A stretch of 36,811 bases of DNA from a virus, in the IMG/VR virus record IMGVR_UViG_3300042465_002072, positions 1-36,811 of that record; one strand, 5' to 3'. Positions within the stretch are counted from its first letter, which is position 1, and every line of letters starts with the position of its first letter. The position numbers were made by a program, and so were the translations under genes. Below, in pieces: positions 28,176 through 36,074 of the stretch. A model generated the notes under the pieces. The model was not told where the DNA came from. It was given only the letters and a program-made list of their open reading frames with translations, and ran no database searches.

Positions 28176-28829
28176 CTAGTCGGAGCCGATGACGCCCCCG
28201 CCCATCCTGCTTGCCGCACCGGGATCGAAGATGCCGCTATTGCCACCGTAGAGTCGGGACCGGCGCTGCGCGTCGGTTTCCCCCATTGGCTCACTGCGTG
28301 CCGGGTTGGCAGGCGATGATGCGGGCGGCTGCGTCTTCAGATACGGCTTGGCCTTCAGCAGTCGGCGTAGAGCGTTGTCAAGACTCTCGGGTTCCGGTCG
28401 GCCTGCGTCGTCATAGTCCAGCGAAGCCTCGTCCAGAAGCGCGACCGCCACCTCTGCATCCACGATGCCGAGAGAGTTACTGCGAACAGCCACGGCGCTT
28501 TCCAACGCCAGGCGACGAGTAGTGACTTCACGCTCTTCAAGAGCCTGCTCCAACTGCTGCATACGACGAGCCTGCTTCTCCGATTCAGAAAGCTCTGCTT
28601 CCTCTCGGGCCTGCTGTACCGCCTCCAGCTCCCTGAGCCTCTTGCGGTACTTCGCGGCCTCTGAGCGTGCTTCTTTCAGAGCCTTCTCTGAGTTGAGAGC
28701 CTGCTGGTTGTCCTGCTCGTCCTGTGCGTCCTGCGCGTCAGGAATGGGCTCCTGGCCCTGTGTGTCGCCCTCCGGGGGCGTCTGAACGTCCTCGGGCACC
28801 TGGCCCTCAGCGCTCTCGTTGATCTCCAC
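28176..28829 (-). CDS. Capsid scaffolding protein
   Basis: This 217-aa protein has the typical scaffold layout: an acidic, Gln/Glu/Pro-rich N-terminus (PEGDTQGQEPIPDAQDAQDE), a long coiled coil (SEAAKYRKRLRELEAVQQAR, LEQALEEREVTTRRLALESA), and a C-terminal region with a Gly-rich end. It lies between the plus-strand island and the capsid gene. The start is GTG at 28829 with AAGGGG about 10 nt upstream. It directs capsid assembly and is then lost. Confidence 0.85.
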   Translation of the reverse strand: MEINESAEGQVPEDVQTPPEGDTQGQEPIPDAQDAQDEQDNQQALNSEKALKEARSEAAKYRKRLRELEAVQQAREEAELSESEKQARRMQQLEQALEEREVTTRRLALESAVAVRSNSLGIVDAEVAVALLDEASLDYDDAGRPEPESLDNALRRLLKAKPYLKTQPPASSPANPARSEPMGETDAQRRSRLYGGNSGIFDPGAASRMGGGVIGSD

Positions 28830-28996
28830 GGTAGCACTTGCCCCTTACTGGATTACATATGTGCCGGCAGGGATAGAAGCACATCGGCTATGCGGAATGC
28901 ACTCCCCGGTACTGTTGTGGAAAGTCCACTTGCCAACATGAGCAAGATGTATCAGCATTCCGTTCAGTTGGAAACCACATGACGAGAGGAATCAAC
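28830..28996. promoter_or_regulatory. Divergent intergenic region with several inverted repeats
   Basis: This 167-bp region separates the minus-strand scaffold gene from the plus-strand island, so promoters for both should lie here. Visible elements: CGGAATGC (28893-28900) with GCATTCCG (28955-28962), a perfect inverted repeat; between them the hairpin GTGGA-AAG-TCCAC (28917-28929); a shorter pair ATGTGC / GCACAT near 28858-28883; and the direct repeat CACTTGCC at 28835 and 28927. A minus-strand TATGTA near 28855 is only a weak -10 candidate. No convincing -35/-10 pair was found by eye. Confidence 0.5.
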
Positions 28997-29434
28997 ATGG
29001 CACGTCAGCTTCTGAAGGATATTCACCCGATCTGCGACGAGATCCTTAACGGTGAGTACGACGATATCCTCCACGCTATCGAGCAGTCCATCAGCGCACG
29101 TCGCAAGCGTTCGCAGGCCGAGTCTGGCATCCGACCTGGCGCGATTGTGCGAGTGGACTACCCGAGCGATCCTCAGATTGACGGTGTGTACGCATACGTC
29201 AAGAAGGTCAACAAGAAGTCCGTGGGCATCGTGGTTCTGCTTGACAGCACCGAGCGCACCGACGATGAGGGCCTTCGCCCCCTCCCGATGGAGTACCGCG
29301 TGTCACCGAACCTCCTGCGGGTTGTGGGCACGTTTGACGAGGATATGACTCGGGAGAACCTGACCGAGCGCAACCGCTGGACTCGCGAGTGCATGCTGTA
29401 TTGGGAGCAGGCCGCGTCGGACGAGAGGTGGTAG
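28997..29434 (+). CDS. Hypothetical 145-aa protein, plus-strand island gene 1
   Basis: The start ATG at 28997 has AGAGGA 6 nt upstream and gives MARQLLKDIHPICDEILNGE; an ATG at 28979 is less well placed. The middle has a small beta-barrel-like stretch (RPGAIVRVDYPSDPQIDGVY, then AYVKKVNKKSVGIVVLLDS) resembling SH3/KOW-type folds; the C-terminus is helical. No family is recognised. It is the first of five co-directional genes opposite to the rest of the genome, which may be expressed separately, for example early in infection. Confidence 0.72.
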   Translation: MARQLLKDIHPICDEILNGEYDDILHAIEQSISARRKRSQAESGIRPGAIVRVDYPSDPQIDGVYAYVKKVNKKSVGIVVLLDSTERTDDEGLRPLPMEYRVSPNLLRVVGTFDEDMTRENLTERNRWTRECMLYWEQAASDERW

Positions 29435-29438
29435 TCCG

Positions 29439-29786
29439 ATGAACGAGCCGACGATCTCAGGATTCATCTTCGACGCTCTGGAGCGCCGCAGCGACTACAA
29501 CGGATGGGGGTACATCCGTGGTCGGTATCAGATTCTGCGGCAGCGCAGCATGGATGCCGTGGCTCGCGCAGATGCCGATCTTCTGCACTTCGCAGCGATG
29601 AACGGATGGAGCACCGAGGATCTGTTCGTCTTCTGCAACAGCAAGGACGGCAGGCACTACGCAGACGCGCATGAGGACGGCAGGACGCGGCAGGCGATCG
29701 CTTGCCTGCAGGACTTCAATGACAATTGGATGCTCGTCGCTCGTAAGGATCGCGGCATTCCCTACTCGCATGAGGTGGCCGCATGA
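29439..29786 (+). CDS. Hypothetical 115-aa protein, plus-strand island gene 2
   Basis: This protein begins MNEPTISGFIFDALERRSDY and is rich in aromatic and acidic residues (ADLLHFAAMNGWSTEDLFVF and CLQDFNDNWMLVARKDRG). It follows gene 1 by 4 nt and overlaps gene 3 by 4 nt. GAGAGG lies a little upstream of the ATG. No motif of a known enzyme or DNA-binding fold is visible. Confidence 0.7.
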   Translation: MNEPTISGFIFDALERRSDYNGWGYIRGRYQILRQRSMDAVARADADLLHFAAMNGWSTEDLFVFCNSKDGRHYADAHEDGRTRQAIACLQDFNDNWMLVARKDRGIPYSHEVAA

Positions 29787-30058
29787 TCGCCACGTTCTCC
29801 GACAACAGCACTGTGACGATCCCTGACGACTTCTCATTCGACCATGTGACGATCATCGGTCGTGACTCAGAGGGTGACCTGGTAGTAGAAAGCGACGGCA
29901 TGCTCTACCCACTCACACACTGCTGCCTCGCAAGCGGCAAGGGTGCTGAGGTCAGCACAGGGGTAGTGTGCAGGTCGTGCTACGAGGAAGTGGATTCGAT
30001 CTACGGAGCGGTGTACGAGGACGCGGACGTTCGCTCGCGCCTTATCAGCATCGCTTAG
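29783..30058 (+). CDS. Hypothetical 91-aa protein with possible zinc site, plus-strand island gene 3
   Basis: Beta-rich N-terminus (MIATFSDNSTVTIPDDFSFD, GRDSEGDLVVESDGMLYPL) followed by a Cys/His segment THCCLASGKGAEVSTGVVCR with SCYEEVD. The cysteines could hold a single zinc ion. The ATG overlaps gene 2 (ATGA). It is followed by a long hairpin at 30064-30099. No family is recognised. Confidence 0.7.
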   Translation: MIATFSDNSTVTIPDDFSFDHVTIIGRDSEGDLVVESDGMLYPLTHCCLASGKGAEVSTGVVCRSCYEEVDSIYGAVYEDADVRSRLISIA

Positions 30059-30063
30059 TCCCC

Positions 30064-30099
30064 TACGCCCTCGGATGCTCTAGCGGCTCCGAGGGCGTA
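30064..30099 (+). terminator. Perfect 11-bp hairpin after island gene 3, terminator-like without a U-run
   Basis: TACGCCCTCGG (30064-30074) is exactly complementary to CCGAGGGCGTA (30089-30099) with a 14-nt loop. It begins 5 nt after the stop of gene 3 and ends 22 nt before gene 4. The following bases (TCAGTTCTGG) are not a U-run, so it may be a factor-dependent terminator, an attenuator between the two halves of the island or an mRNA-stabilising element. Confidence 0.5.
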
Positions 30100-30121
30100 T
30101 CAGTTCTGGAATGGAGCATTC

Positions 30122-30397
30122 ATGAGTGACGAGGGCATGACAGAGGACGAACTTCGCAAGATGGAGAGCGAAGACCGCATAGACCGCATGACGCCTGTGA
30201 CGTATGTGGTGCTGATCCCGTATCAGACGGAAGACAGTCACATATGCGTCGGTCACTTCGGATCACGCATAGACGCTGCCAGTTTCATCGGAGAGTTCAC
30301 GAGCCGGGTGGATATCAAGCCGGAACACCTCATGGTTGGGCCGGTCTATTCGCACGCAGACATAATGGAACTCATTGACGAGAAGGGAGGTGAGTGA
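30122..30397 (+). CDS. Hypothetical 91-aa protein, plus-strand island gene 4
   Basis: This is a small acidic protein (MSDEGMTEDELRKMESEDRI) with an alpha/beta pattern (TPVTYVVLIPYQTEDSHICV, GSRIDAASFIGEFTSRVDI, EHLMVGPVYSHADIMELIDE). TGGAATGGAG lies just upstream of the ATG. It ends in GGGAGG, which serves as binding site for the next gene. No function is recognised; small acidic phage proteins of this kind often inhibit host factors, but nothing here shows that. Confidence 0.7.
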   Translation: MSDEGMTEDELRKMESEDRIDRMTPVTYVVLIPYQTEDSHICVGHFGSRIDAASFIGEFTSRVDIKPEHLMVGPVYSHADIMELIDEKGGE

Positions 30398-30600
30398 TGA
30401 CGACTGAGATCACACGCGATCGCGTGCTTGACGAGCTTCGCGATCTGAAGAAGATGCGCGAGAGCGTTGAGTCAGAGTTCGTCCACGCGATCATGACGGC
30501 TGCGAATGCCGGAATCTCGCAGCGTGCTATCGGTGAGGCTGCCGGCCTCTCGCATGCACGAATCGGTCAGATCGTGCGACAGCAGACCACGGGCGTCTAG
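30397..30600 (+). CDS. Small HTH protein, plus-strand island gene 5
   Basis: This 67-aa protein is helical throughout and ends in a sigma-like/Homeodomain-like HTH: AANAGISQRAIGEAAGLSHA then RIGQIVRQQ (about 38-64). This pattern is frequent in actinobacterial and actinophage small proteins. The ATG at 30397 overlaps the upstream stop (TGATG) and has GGGAGG 6 nt upstream; a GTG at 30394 is the alternative. It may regulate the island or the divergent region at 28830-28996. Its end overlaps the minus-strand gene by 4 nt, converging. Confidence 0.75.
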   Translation: MTTEITRDRVLDELRDLKKMRESVESEFVHAIMTAANAGISQRAIGEAAGLSHARIGQIVRQQTTGV

Positions 30601-30893
30601 GCGACAGCACCTGGCGGAAGGCTCAGGTCTTCTTCCTTGACGCCCTCTATAGAGATCGGCTGACCTGAGTACGAGAAGTCCGTGAGGACTGATCTTGCGA
30701 GCAGCATCGCCTGACCCGGCTTACGAACGCTGCACGGAATGTCTGGGCCGGTGGGCGTCACCGGGCATCGCTCCCCAGAAAGAAGCGTTAGTTCTGCGAT
30801 GAGGTTTTCATCGCCCTCCAGAGCTGACGTTTCTTCATTCCACCAGGTTCTTACTTGCCTGCCCTCGAATATGCCTGTGATCTCGTATCTCAT
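30597..30893 (-). CDS. Hypothetical 98-aa protein
   Basis: This is the last gene of the minus-strand packaging/head segment, following the MuF fusion with a 4-nt overlap. It begins MRYEITGIFEGRQVRTWWNE, with beta-like strands and an acidic end (ISIEGVKEEDLSLPPG). No family is recognised. Given the toxin-like domain just upstream, an immunity or chaperone role for that domain is possible but unsupported by residues. Confidence 0.68.
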   Translation of the reverse strand: MRYEITGIFEGRQVRTWWNEETSALEGDENLIAELTLLSGERCPVTPTGPDIPCSVRKPGQAMLLARSVLTDFSYSGQPISIEGVKEEDLSLPPGAVA

Positions 30894-33061
30894 AGCACTG
30901 CGAGGATACCGAGAACGAAGTTGGCTGTCTTTGGATCGCTCTCTAGCGTTCTGCGCCAGTCTGGGTCTGTAGCGAATAGGGCCTCTACAGTCATAGTCAT
31001 GATCTCGTAGAAGCTGGACGGACTATTCCCGTAGTCCTTACCGATATACGGATTAGCGAAGTCGTCTTCGCGAGTGACTTCCCATGAGTCGTAACTGTTG
31101 TTGCCGGTTACCTCGCTCATGCGTCGTGGCTCTTCGCCGAATGTACGCATGCGATACCAGGCTGCTTCCAGCGAGCGCATCCCGGGCACTCTCCACTCTG
31201 CCCAGTGCGTCAGTTCGTGAAGTGCAGTACTGAAGCCATCTCTCTCTCCAGCAGAGCGCCTGAGAGATACCCACAACTCACGACTGATCTCATCGAAGCG
31301 TCCTCGCTTGGCCTTCCTCAACTTGATGCCTGCATTGCCCATCAGATCTGTCCACTTCTTAGGCAATAGCTTCGATGCGTCACGGACTAGCGGAGCGACC
31401 TGGGAAGTAGTCCTGCCAAGTGAAACGACCTGTCCAGATTCTCCGCGCACCTCTTCGATCATCTCATTCAAGATGCGCCGCCGAGCTATGGCATCTGCAT
31501 CAAGCGCCCCTTGAAGAGCCTCGCGAGCATCTAGCCACTCTGCGCGAAACCGAAGAGCCTCTTCTCCCCTTGCGCTTGAGTAGCGATCTCTGGCGACGTT
31601 TATGCGCTCTCGTATTGCCAAGATTTCGTCGCTTGAAGGCAGAACTGCAAGCGACAGCCTTCTCTGCAGTTCTTCTTCGAAGATTCGCCCAGTGAGTTCA
31701 AGTTCTGCAAGCTGTCCAGAGAGACTGTCAAGCGCCTCAGATTCAAGTCTGGCTTGCAATTCGTTCTTCATAGTGAAGGGCGACTTGCCAGCGGCTAGGT
31801 CTTCCAGACTCGGCGTAAAGTCGCGCACTTGACGATTGATCTCTTCGATTCTCTTGTCGCTAATGCCATATGTCTTGTTCTGAGATATAGACCTGATGCG
31901 ATCAATCCATGAGGACTGACCAACAGTCTCAACCTCAATCGGCTTAGGTCGTGGCTGCCTCACCGGGCGAGAAGCCTTCCTCGCCTCTGCATTCGCAAGC
32001 GCCTGGCGAAGGCTCGCCTCACTCGTAGATGGTCCCCATACCGGGGACTGCCGGCGTGCGATGAGATCAGACAGGCCGATCTTCTTCCCCCGGTAGGCCG
32101 TGAACTTGCTCGGTCCGAGGATCTTCCGCTGCTGCTCAACAGGCAGCTTGGCGAAGAGCGACGATCCGGCGGTAATCTGCACTGCCTCTGGAGTCCTGCC
32201 GAATCCCAACTGCTCCCAGGTCTTGGTCTTGGGGACCATTGAGCACCGGCACCGGGGGTGAGTAGCCATTACCTCGTCTAGTGGATGCTCTGAGCCGTGC
32301 TGCGCCCAGCAGGACGCGCAGGTGCGCTCCGAGGCTGCGGATACCCATATCCATCCATCCACAACGTCCTGATTCGCCAGGTACTCGGCGCGGCTCGCCT
32401 CTCGGTATGCCCGCAGAGTCTCTGTGCGTGCGATGGTGAGCGCCCGCGTAAGATTGCCTCCGAGCGAGGCACGCATCATGGCTGCGATCTCTCGCGGGTT
32501 CTTGCCCAGAGCAAGACCTGAGATCAGTGAGTCTGTGACGTTCTGCGCGGCCTCTGGACCGAGAGCCTGAAACAGAGATCCGACAGGCTGCCCAGGCTGA
32601 ACTACTCCTGTCAACTGCTCCAGCGCCCCGGTGCGAAGACTGACCTCATCAGGTGAGAATCCGCTAACCGGCTCGCCGTCAATCGTTGCCGGGGCAACGG
32701 CTATGCCCTCTGGGATCGCAGTCTGCATGAGGCGTTGCGCGTCACGGCTGCCAGAGATCACAGCATCACCGACAGATCCCACGACGATCAGATCGGCTCT
32801 GGAAGCGAACTTGCTGATCTCTGCCAGGGTCTTATCCCTGAGAGCCTGTACGCGCTTCTCCTGATAGAGCAGAGGGGCAAAGCGTGCCTTATCTACTCCC
32901 TCCTGCCTGAGATCGAAGATCCTGATACGGATGCGATCAATCTCACGATCTATAGCCTCGTAAGCTGTGCCATACGAGCGGACCATGACGCCGGCAGTGC
33001 GCCTGTCCCCTGACAGCAGTTGCTCGCGGAACTGCTGCGCCTGCTCGTACAGATCAGCCAT
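30890..33061 (-). CDS. MuF-type minor head protein fused to a zincin metallopeptidase-like domain
   Basis: The 723-aa protein has an N-terminal MuF/head morphogenesis region ending in the diagnostic RTETLRAYREASRAEYLAN, then TCASCWAQHG (247-256) and HPRCRCSMVPKTKTW (268-282). A basic/coiled linker (about 300-560) leads to a C-terminal domain with the zinc motif HELTH (H615-E616-x-x-H619) and a downstream SSFYEIMTMTVEALF containing Glu686 and Glu693 as candidate third ligands. MuF proteins are injected or sit at the portal; C-terminal enzymatic fusions are known as phage-delivered effectors. The linker is less GC-rich by eye than the MuF part. Peptidase activity is inferred from the motif only. 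Confidence 0.85.
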   Translation of the reverse strand: MADLYEQAQQFREQLLSGDRRTAGVMVRSYGTAYEAIDREIDRIRIRIFDLRQEGVDKARFAPLLYQEKRVQALRDKTLAEISKFASRADLIVVGSVGDAVISGSRDAQRLMQTAIPEGIAVAPATIDGEPVSGFSPDEVSLRTGALEQLTGVVQPGQPVGSLFQALGPEAAQNVTDSLISGLALGKNPREIAAMMRASLGGNLTRALTIARTETLRAYREASRAEYLANQDVVDGWIWVSAASERTCASCWAQHGSEHPLDEVMATHPRCRCSMVPKTKTWEQLGFGRTPEAVQITAGSSLFAKLPVEQQRKILGPSKFTAYRGKKIGLSDLIARRQSPVWGPSTSEASLRQALANAEARKASRPVRQPRPKPIEVETVGQSSWIDRIRSISQNKTYGISDKRIEEINRQVRDFTPSLEDLAAGKSPFTMKNELQARLESEALDSLSGQLAELELTGRIFEEELQRRLSLAVLPSSDEILAIRERINVARDRYSSARGEEALRFRAEWLDAREALQGALDADAIARRRILNEMIEEVRGESGQVVSLGRTTSQVAPLVRDASKLLPKKWTDLMGNAGIKLRKAKRGRFDEISRELWVSLRRSAGERDGFSTALHELTHWAEWRVPGMRSLEAAWYRMRTFGEEPRRMSEVTGNNSYDSWEVTREDDFANPYIGKDYGNSPSSFYEIMTMTVEALFATDPDWRRTLESDPKTANFVLGILAVL

Positions 33062-33353
33062 TGCGCGACCCGGTGAGCCGGTTCATGGCTCGCACAATGC
33101 CCAGGTGCTCAACTGCCGCTGCCTGCTCGTCGTAGTTGAGATAGGGCAGTAGATCGAGCCGCCTGGCGTCGTAGAGCTGATGACACGACGGGCAGAGCGG
33201 CACGATATCCCTCGCACGGACCTTCCCATCTGCGGGATCGTGGATGCGGCCAATCGTATGAGCGGCCTGCAGAGAGTCGCCGGTCCTGCACACACGGCAC
33301 TCCATTTCGCGGTCAACCTTCGCCCGCGCCTGCTTCCAGTCTCGTCTAGGCAT
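33054..33353 (-). CDS. HNH endonuclease
   Basis: This 99-aa protein has the HNH layout: CRVCRTG as the first zinc pair, AAHTIGRIHDPADGKV with the catalytic His, and VPLCPSCHQLYDARR with the second Cys pair and last His. HNH proteins next to terminase and portal genes commonly assist terminase cleavage during packaging. It overlaps the MuF gene by 8 nt and follows portal by 19 nt. Confidence 0.88.
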   Translation of the reverse strand: MPRRDWKQARAKVDREMECRVCRTGDSLQAAHTIGRIHDPADGKVRARDIVPLCPSCHQLYDARRLDLLPYLNYDEQAAAVEHLGIVRAMNRLTGSRNG

Positions 33354-33372
33354 GCGGTGATACTACCGCTGC

Positions 33373-34704
33373 CTATTCGTTCCCTCGGTCGAATGCCGTG
33401 AGCAGTGCTTCTCCAATGTTCGTGCGCTCCTGCGCTCGGCGCTCGGCCTCAGTCTCTGGGTCGTAACCCATCTCAGAGAGAGCCGTCGCCTGGCTTACGC
33501 CTGCACGCTGCAGCGCCTCGGAAGCAGTCGCCTCCATCATCGGATCATCAGGAACGATCTCAGGCCACTGAATGTTGATGCTGCTGCTCGGACCATAACC
33601 GCCTAGCTCCAGCATGTATGCAGAGGTGCGACGGACCATATCCCCGTAGAGCCTGCGCTTCACCTCGGTCTTCCTTACAAGCGGGCCATAGAGGATCTTC
33701 AGAGCCAACCCGGACAGTTGGCCGATGTTGTCCAGCTTGCCAGCCGTTACCTCGGGCACACGACTGATCTCGTGCAGGGCGCTCTTGACCGTCTTGAACA
33801 GATCAATGTGATCTGTGACCTTCGCACTCGGCTCTAGCAGGCTGATCTCGGAGTCTACGTCTGGAAGAACGATCGCCTCGTCGGGGCCAACGTCTAGATC
33901 TCCCTCACCTACGCCCTTCGCTACGACCTTAGGATGACCGTGGATGCGCTGCACCCTGGCTGCGTTGGACATGACCCGGTTGATAGCCAGCTGAGTCTCC
34001 AGCACGTCGGAGGTCAGATCTGGCCTTCCCCAGTATGAGTTCGGCTCCGGGAGATTCTGGACAGCGACGATAGGTGCCCATGAGAAACGCCACGGTGTCT
34101 GAGCGACCGTCTCCCACGAAGAGGGATTAGCGATACGAGCGACCTGATCCTCGATCACCCACTCGTTGCCGTCTCGGTACATCACCTGGCGCTTGCCGAA
34201 CTCTCTACCGAGAATGTCTCGGGCGATCCACTGCAGGACATACGCCTCCACCACTCCCACATCATCAGGCGACCAGATCACACGCAGCATCTCTGGATCA
34301 ACGACGATCACCCGGGGATACGAGCCTGCCGGCGATCCCTCTGGAGCAGGAATGATCCTGACTGCGGACTGACCGGCTACAGCTCCGTTGATAGCTGCGG
34401 ACTGCCAGAGCAGCATGTCGTGGTTGTACCGATAAGCGTCATACAGCCACGACGTAGAGTCTTCCTTGATGCCGCCGTCTTCGTCCTCGCACTGGATGAT
34501 GATGTCCTGCCCGAAGAGCGCATCTACTCCGGTATCTACGACGAGTCCCGCCAGGTTCAGACGGATGTTGTCGTCAGGCTCGCCGGGGAGTACGCGCAGC
34601 GGCTTGGGCTGGTTGCCGTGGTAGATCTGCAGGGCATGATGAATCTGCTGATGCCGCTGCCGGTCAGCATCTTCCATCGCCATAAGCAGGTCTTCGAGCG
34701 CCAC
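33373..34704 (-). CDS. Portal protein
   Basis: The 443-aa protein has the SPP1 gp6-type portal pattern. Its N-terminus has QRHQQIHHALQIYHGNQPKP and IRLNLAGLVVDTGVDALFGQ. The wing has PRVIVVDPEMLRVIWSPDDV. The stem-like helix LFKTVKSALHEISRVPEVTA is followed by GQLSGLALKILYGPLVRKTE. Twelve copies would form the DNA channel at one capsid vertex. The start GTG at 34704 lacks a clear binding site; an ATG seven codons on is the alternative. A 128-nt structured gap separates it from terL. Confidence 0.9.
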   Translation of the reverse strand: MALEDLLMAMEDADRQRHQQIHHALQIYHGNQPKPLRVLPGEPDDNIRLNLAGLVVDTGVDALFGQDIIIQCEDEDGGIKEDSTSWLYDAYRYNHDMLLWQSAAINGAVAGQSAVRIIPAPEGSPAGSYPRVIVVDPEMLRVIWSPDDVGVVEAYVLQWIARDILGREFGKRQVMYRDGNEWVIEDQVARIANPSSWETVAQTPWRFSWAPIVAVQNLPEPNSYWGRPDLTSDVLETQLAINRVMSNAARVQRIHGHPKVVAKGVGEGDLDVGPDEAIVLPDVDSEISLLEPSAKVTDHIDLFKTVKSALHEISRVPEVTAGKLDNIGQLSGLALKILYGPLVRKTEVKRRLYGDMVRRTSAYMLELGGYGPSSSINIQWPEIVPDDPMMEATASEALQRAGVSQATALSEMGYDPETEAERRAQERTNIGEALLTAFDRGNE

Positions 34705-34712
34705 GATGCGGG

Positions 34713-34832
34713 AGTCTAGCGATACGGCCTGCGGATTACATAGACTGCCTGCCAGCGAGCGACCGGACGCGCTCGTTAGGCCCGAGGTGCGGGACCGGCA
34801 CTGTCCTCGTCAGCGGTGCCGGTTCCCCTCGG
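34713..34832 (-). other. Structured non-coding spacer between terL and portal
   Basis: This gap holds no gene I can support but has three nested or adjacent inverted repeats. Immediately after the terL stop, CCTCGG (34827-34832) pairs with CCGAGG (34782-34787) and encloses an 8-bp helix, ACCGGCAC (34794-34801) with GTGCCGGT (34816-34823). Then CGAGCG (34756-34761) pairs with CGCTCG (34770-34775), and AGTCTA (34713-34718) with TAGACT (34741-34746). There is no U-run. It may be a structured RNA, a processing or attenuation site, or a DNA site for packaging. Confidence 0.5.
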
Positions 34833-36074
34833 TCAGAACCTGGGGGCACGCACTCCACGCACCTTACCCGGTGAAGCAAGGTCAATCTCTGTAAGCGCCC
34901 ATACCAGCGCATCAAGCCGATCTGGTGATTTCGGGCTATCGGGCGTCCAGGTCACCAACTGATCTTCCAACTCAGGGAAGACGCCGGCATGGAACACCCT
35001 GCCCTGCTCGTAGAGCGCAGCGACCGGCTCCGCACGCACTCTCTTGCCTCTTGTTGCATGTACGAGTTTGACGGGCACACGCGGATCAACGGTCTTCAAG
35101 ACCGTCTTGACCATATCCCCGCCCTGATTCGCCTCGGCAACGATCCTGTCAGCGCCGTATTCGTGGTATGCGGCGATAGCGTGCCTGGCCCATCCATCGG
35201 GCGTCATCCTGCAGGTGAGATCAGCGAGCACATACCCCGCCCCGGTATCCCTCCCGGCGACGATGATGCCAGTCTCGTCCGAGTCCTCCCCGGAAGTGAT
35301 CGCAGGGTCTATCGCTACTACGAGCTTGGTCATCTCAGGGTCTTCCTTCGGATAACCGGCTATCGCGTGATCCAGCATCTCCCTTGTCCAGAGCGCACCT
35401 GGCACATCATCCAGAATCTCGGCGTATAGCTCCTGCCTGCCGAGCCGCGTGCCCTCGTACCGCTGCATCACGCGCTCTAGGAACGCCGGCGCCAGGTTAT
35501 CCGCGTTGTCGAAGGTGCTTCCCCTCGTAACCACGGTCTTCTCAGCGAGGATCAGATCCCTGACTTCCTTCGTCGGCCGGGGAGTCGTCGTGACGATGCA
35601 CCGGGGGTCAAGCCCTAGTCGCAAGCCGAACTGCAACTGATCCCACGCCTCCGGGTAGCGCCAGGCTGCCAGCTCGTCGCACCAGGCCGCGTCATGCTGC
35701 GGTCCTCTGAGGCGATCAGGCTCGTCAGCGGAGTACGTGGTGCATATCGCGCCATTGGCGAAGGTGATCCTGCGCTTGGAAGGCTCATAGTTGGCTTCCA
35801 TGTCCTCGGGAGCGATAGCCATGAGGCCGCTCTCTCCCTCCACCATCACATCACGCACATCTGCTGCGGTAGGGCCGACGAGGGCGATGCGCTCTGCGCC
35901 ATCCTCTACCCGGTCAATGACCCACTCGGCCCCGGTGCGCGTCTTGCCCCATCCACGACCCGCCAGGATCAGCCATACTCGCCACTCTCCCGCCGGGGGC
36001 ATCTGCTCGCGCCTGCGCCATGCGAGCCACGGCCTACGCTCTACGGCTCTGAGAGCTGCTTCCTCAGTCACCAT
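34833..36074 (-). CDS. terL: Terminase large subunit
   Basis: The 413-aa protein has an N-terminal ATPase domain with Walker A GRGWGKT (39-45) and Walker B AAWCDE (D132-E133), a coupling motif TTTPRPTK, and a C-terminal RNase H-like nuclease with VVAIDPAITS (D255), a central conserved Glu in IVAEANQGGD and DRLDALVWAL. It cuts and pumps phage DNA into the capsid. The ATG at 36074 overlaps the 72-aa gene by 11 nt. This is the complete copy; its N-terminus recurs at the left end. Confidence 0.95.
   Translation of the reverse strand: MVTEEAALRAVERRPWLAWRRREQMPPAGEWRVWLILAGRGWGKTRTGAEWVIDRVEDGAERIALVGPTAADVRDVMVEGESGLMAIAPEDMEANYEPSKRRITFANGAICTTYSADEPDRLRGPQHDAAWCDELAAWRYPEAWDQLQFGLRLGLDPRCIVTTTPRPTKEVRDLILAEKTVVTRGSTFDNADNLAPAFLERVMQRYEGTRLGRQELYAEILDDVPGALWTREMLDHAIAGYPKEDPEMTKLVVAIDPAITSGEDSDETGIIVAGRDTGAGYVLADLTCRMTPDGWARHAIAAYHEYGADRIVAEANQGGDMVKTVLKTVDPRVPVKLVHATRGKRVRAEPVAALYEQGRVFHAGVFPELEDQLVTWTPDSPKSPDRLDALVWALTEIDLASPGKVRGVRAPRF

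Noticed and set aside
34705-34832. Possible tRNA in the terL-portal spacer (a GTA-like anticodon loop within ATGTAAT)
   Set aside because: The putative anticodon arm does not pair, and no T-arm GGTTCGA-like sequence or matching 7-bp acceptor stem is present.
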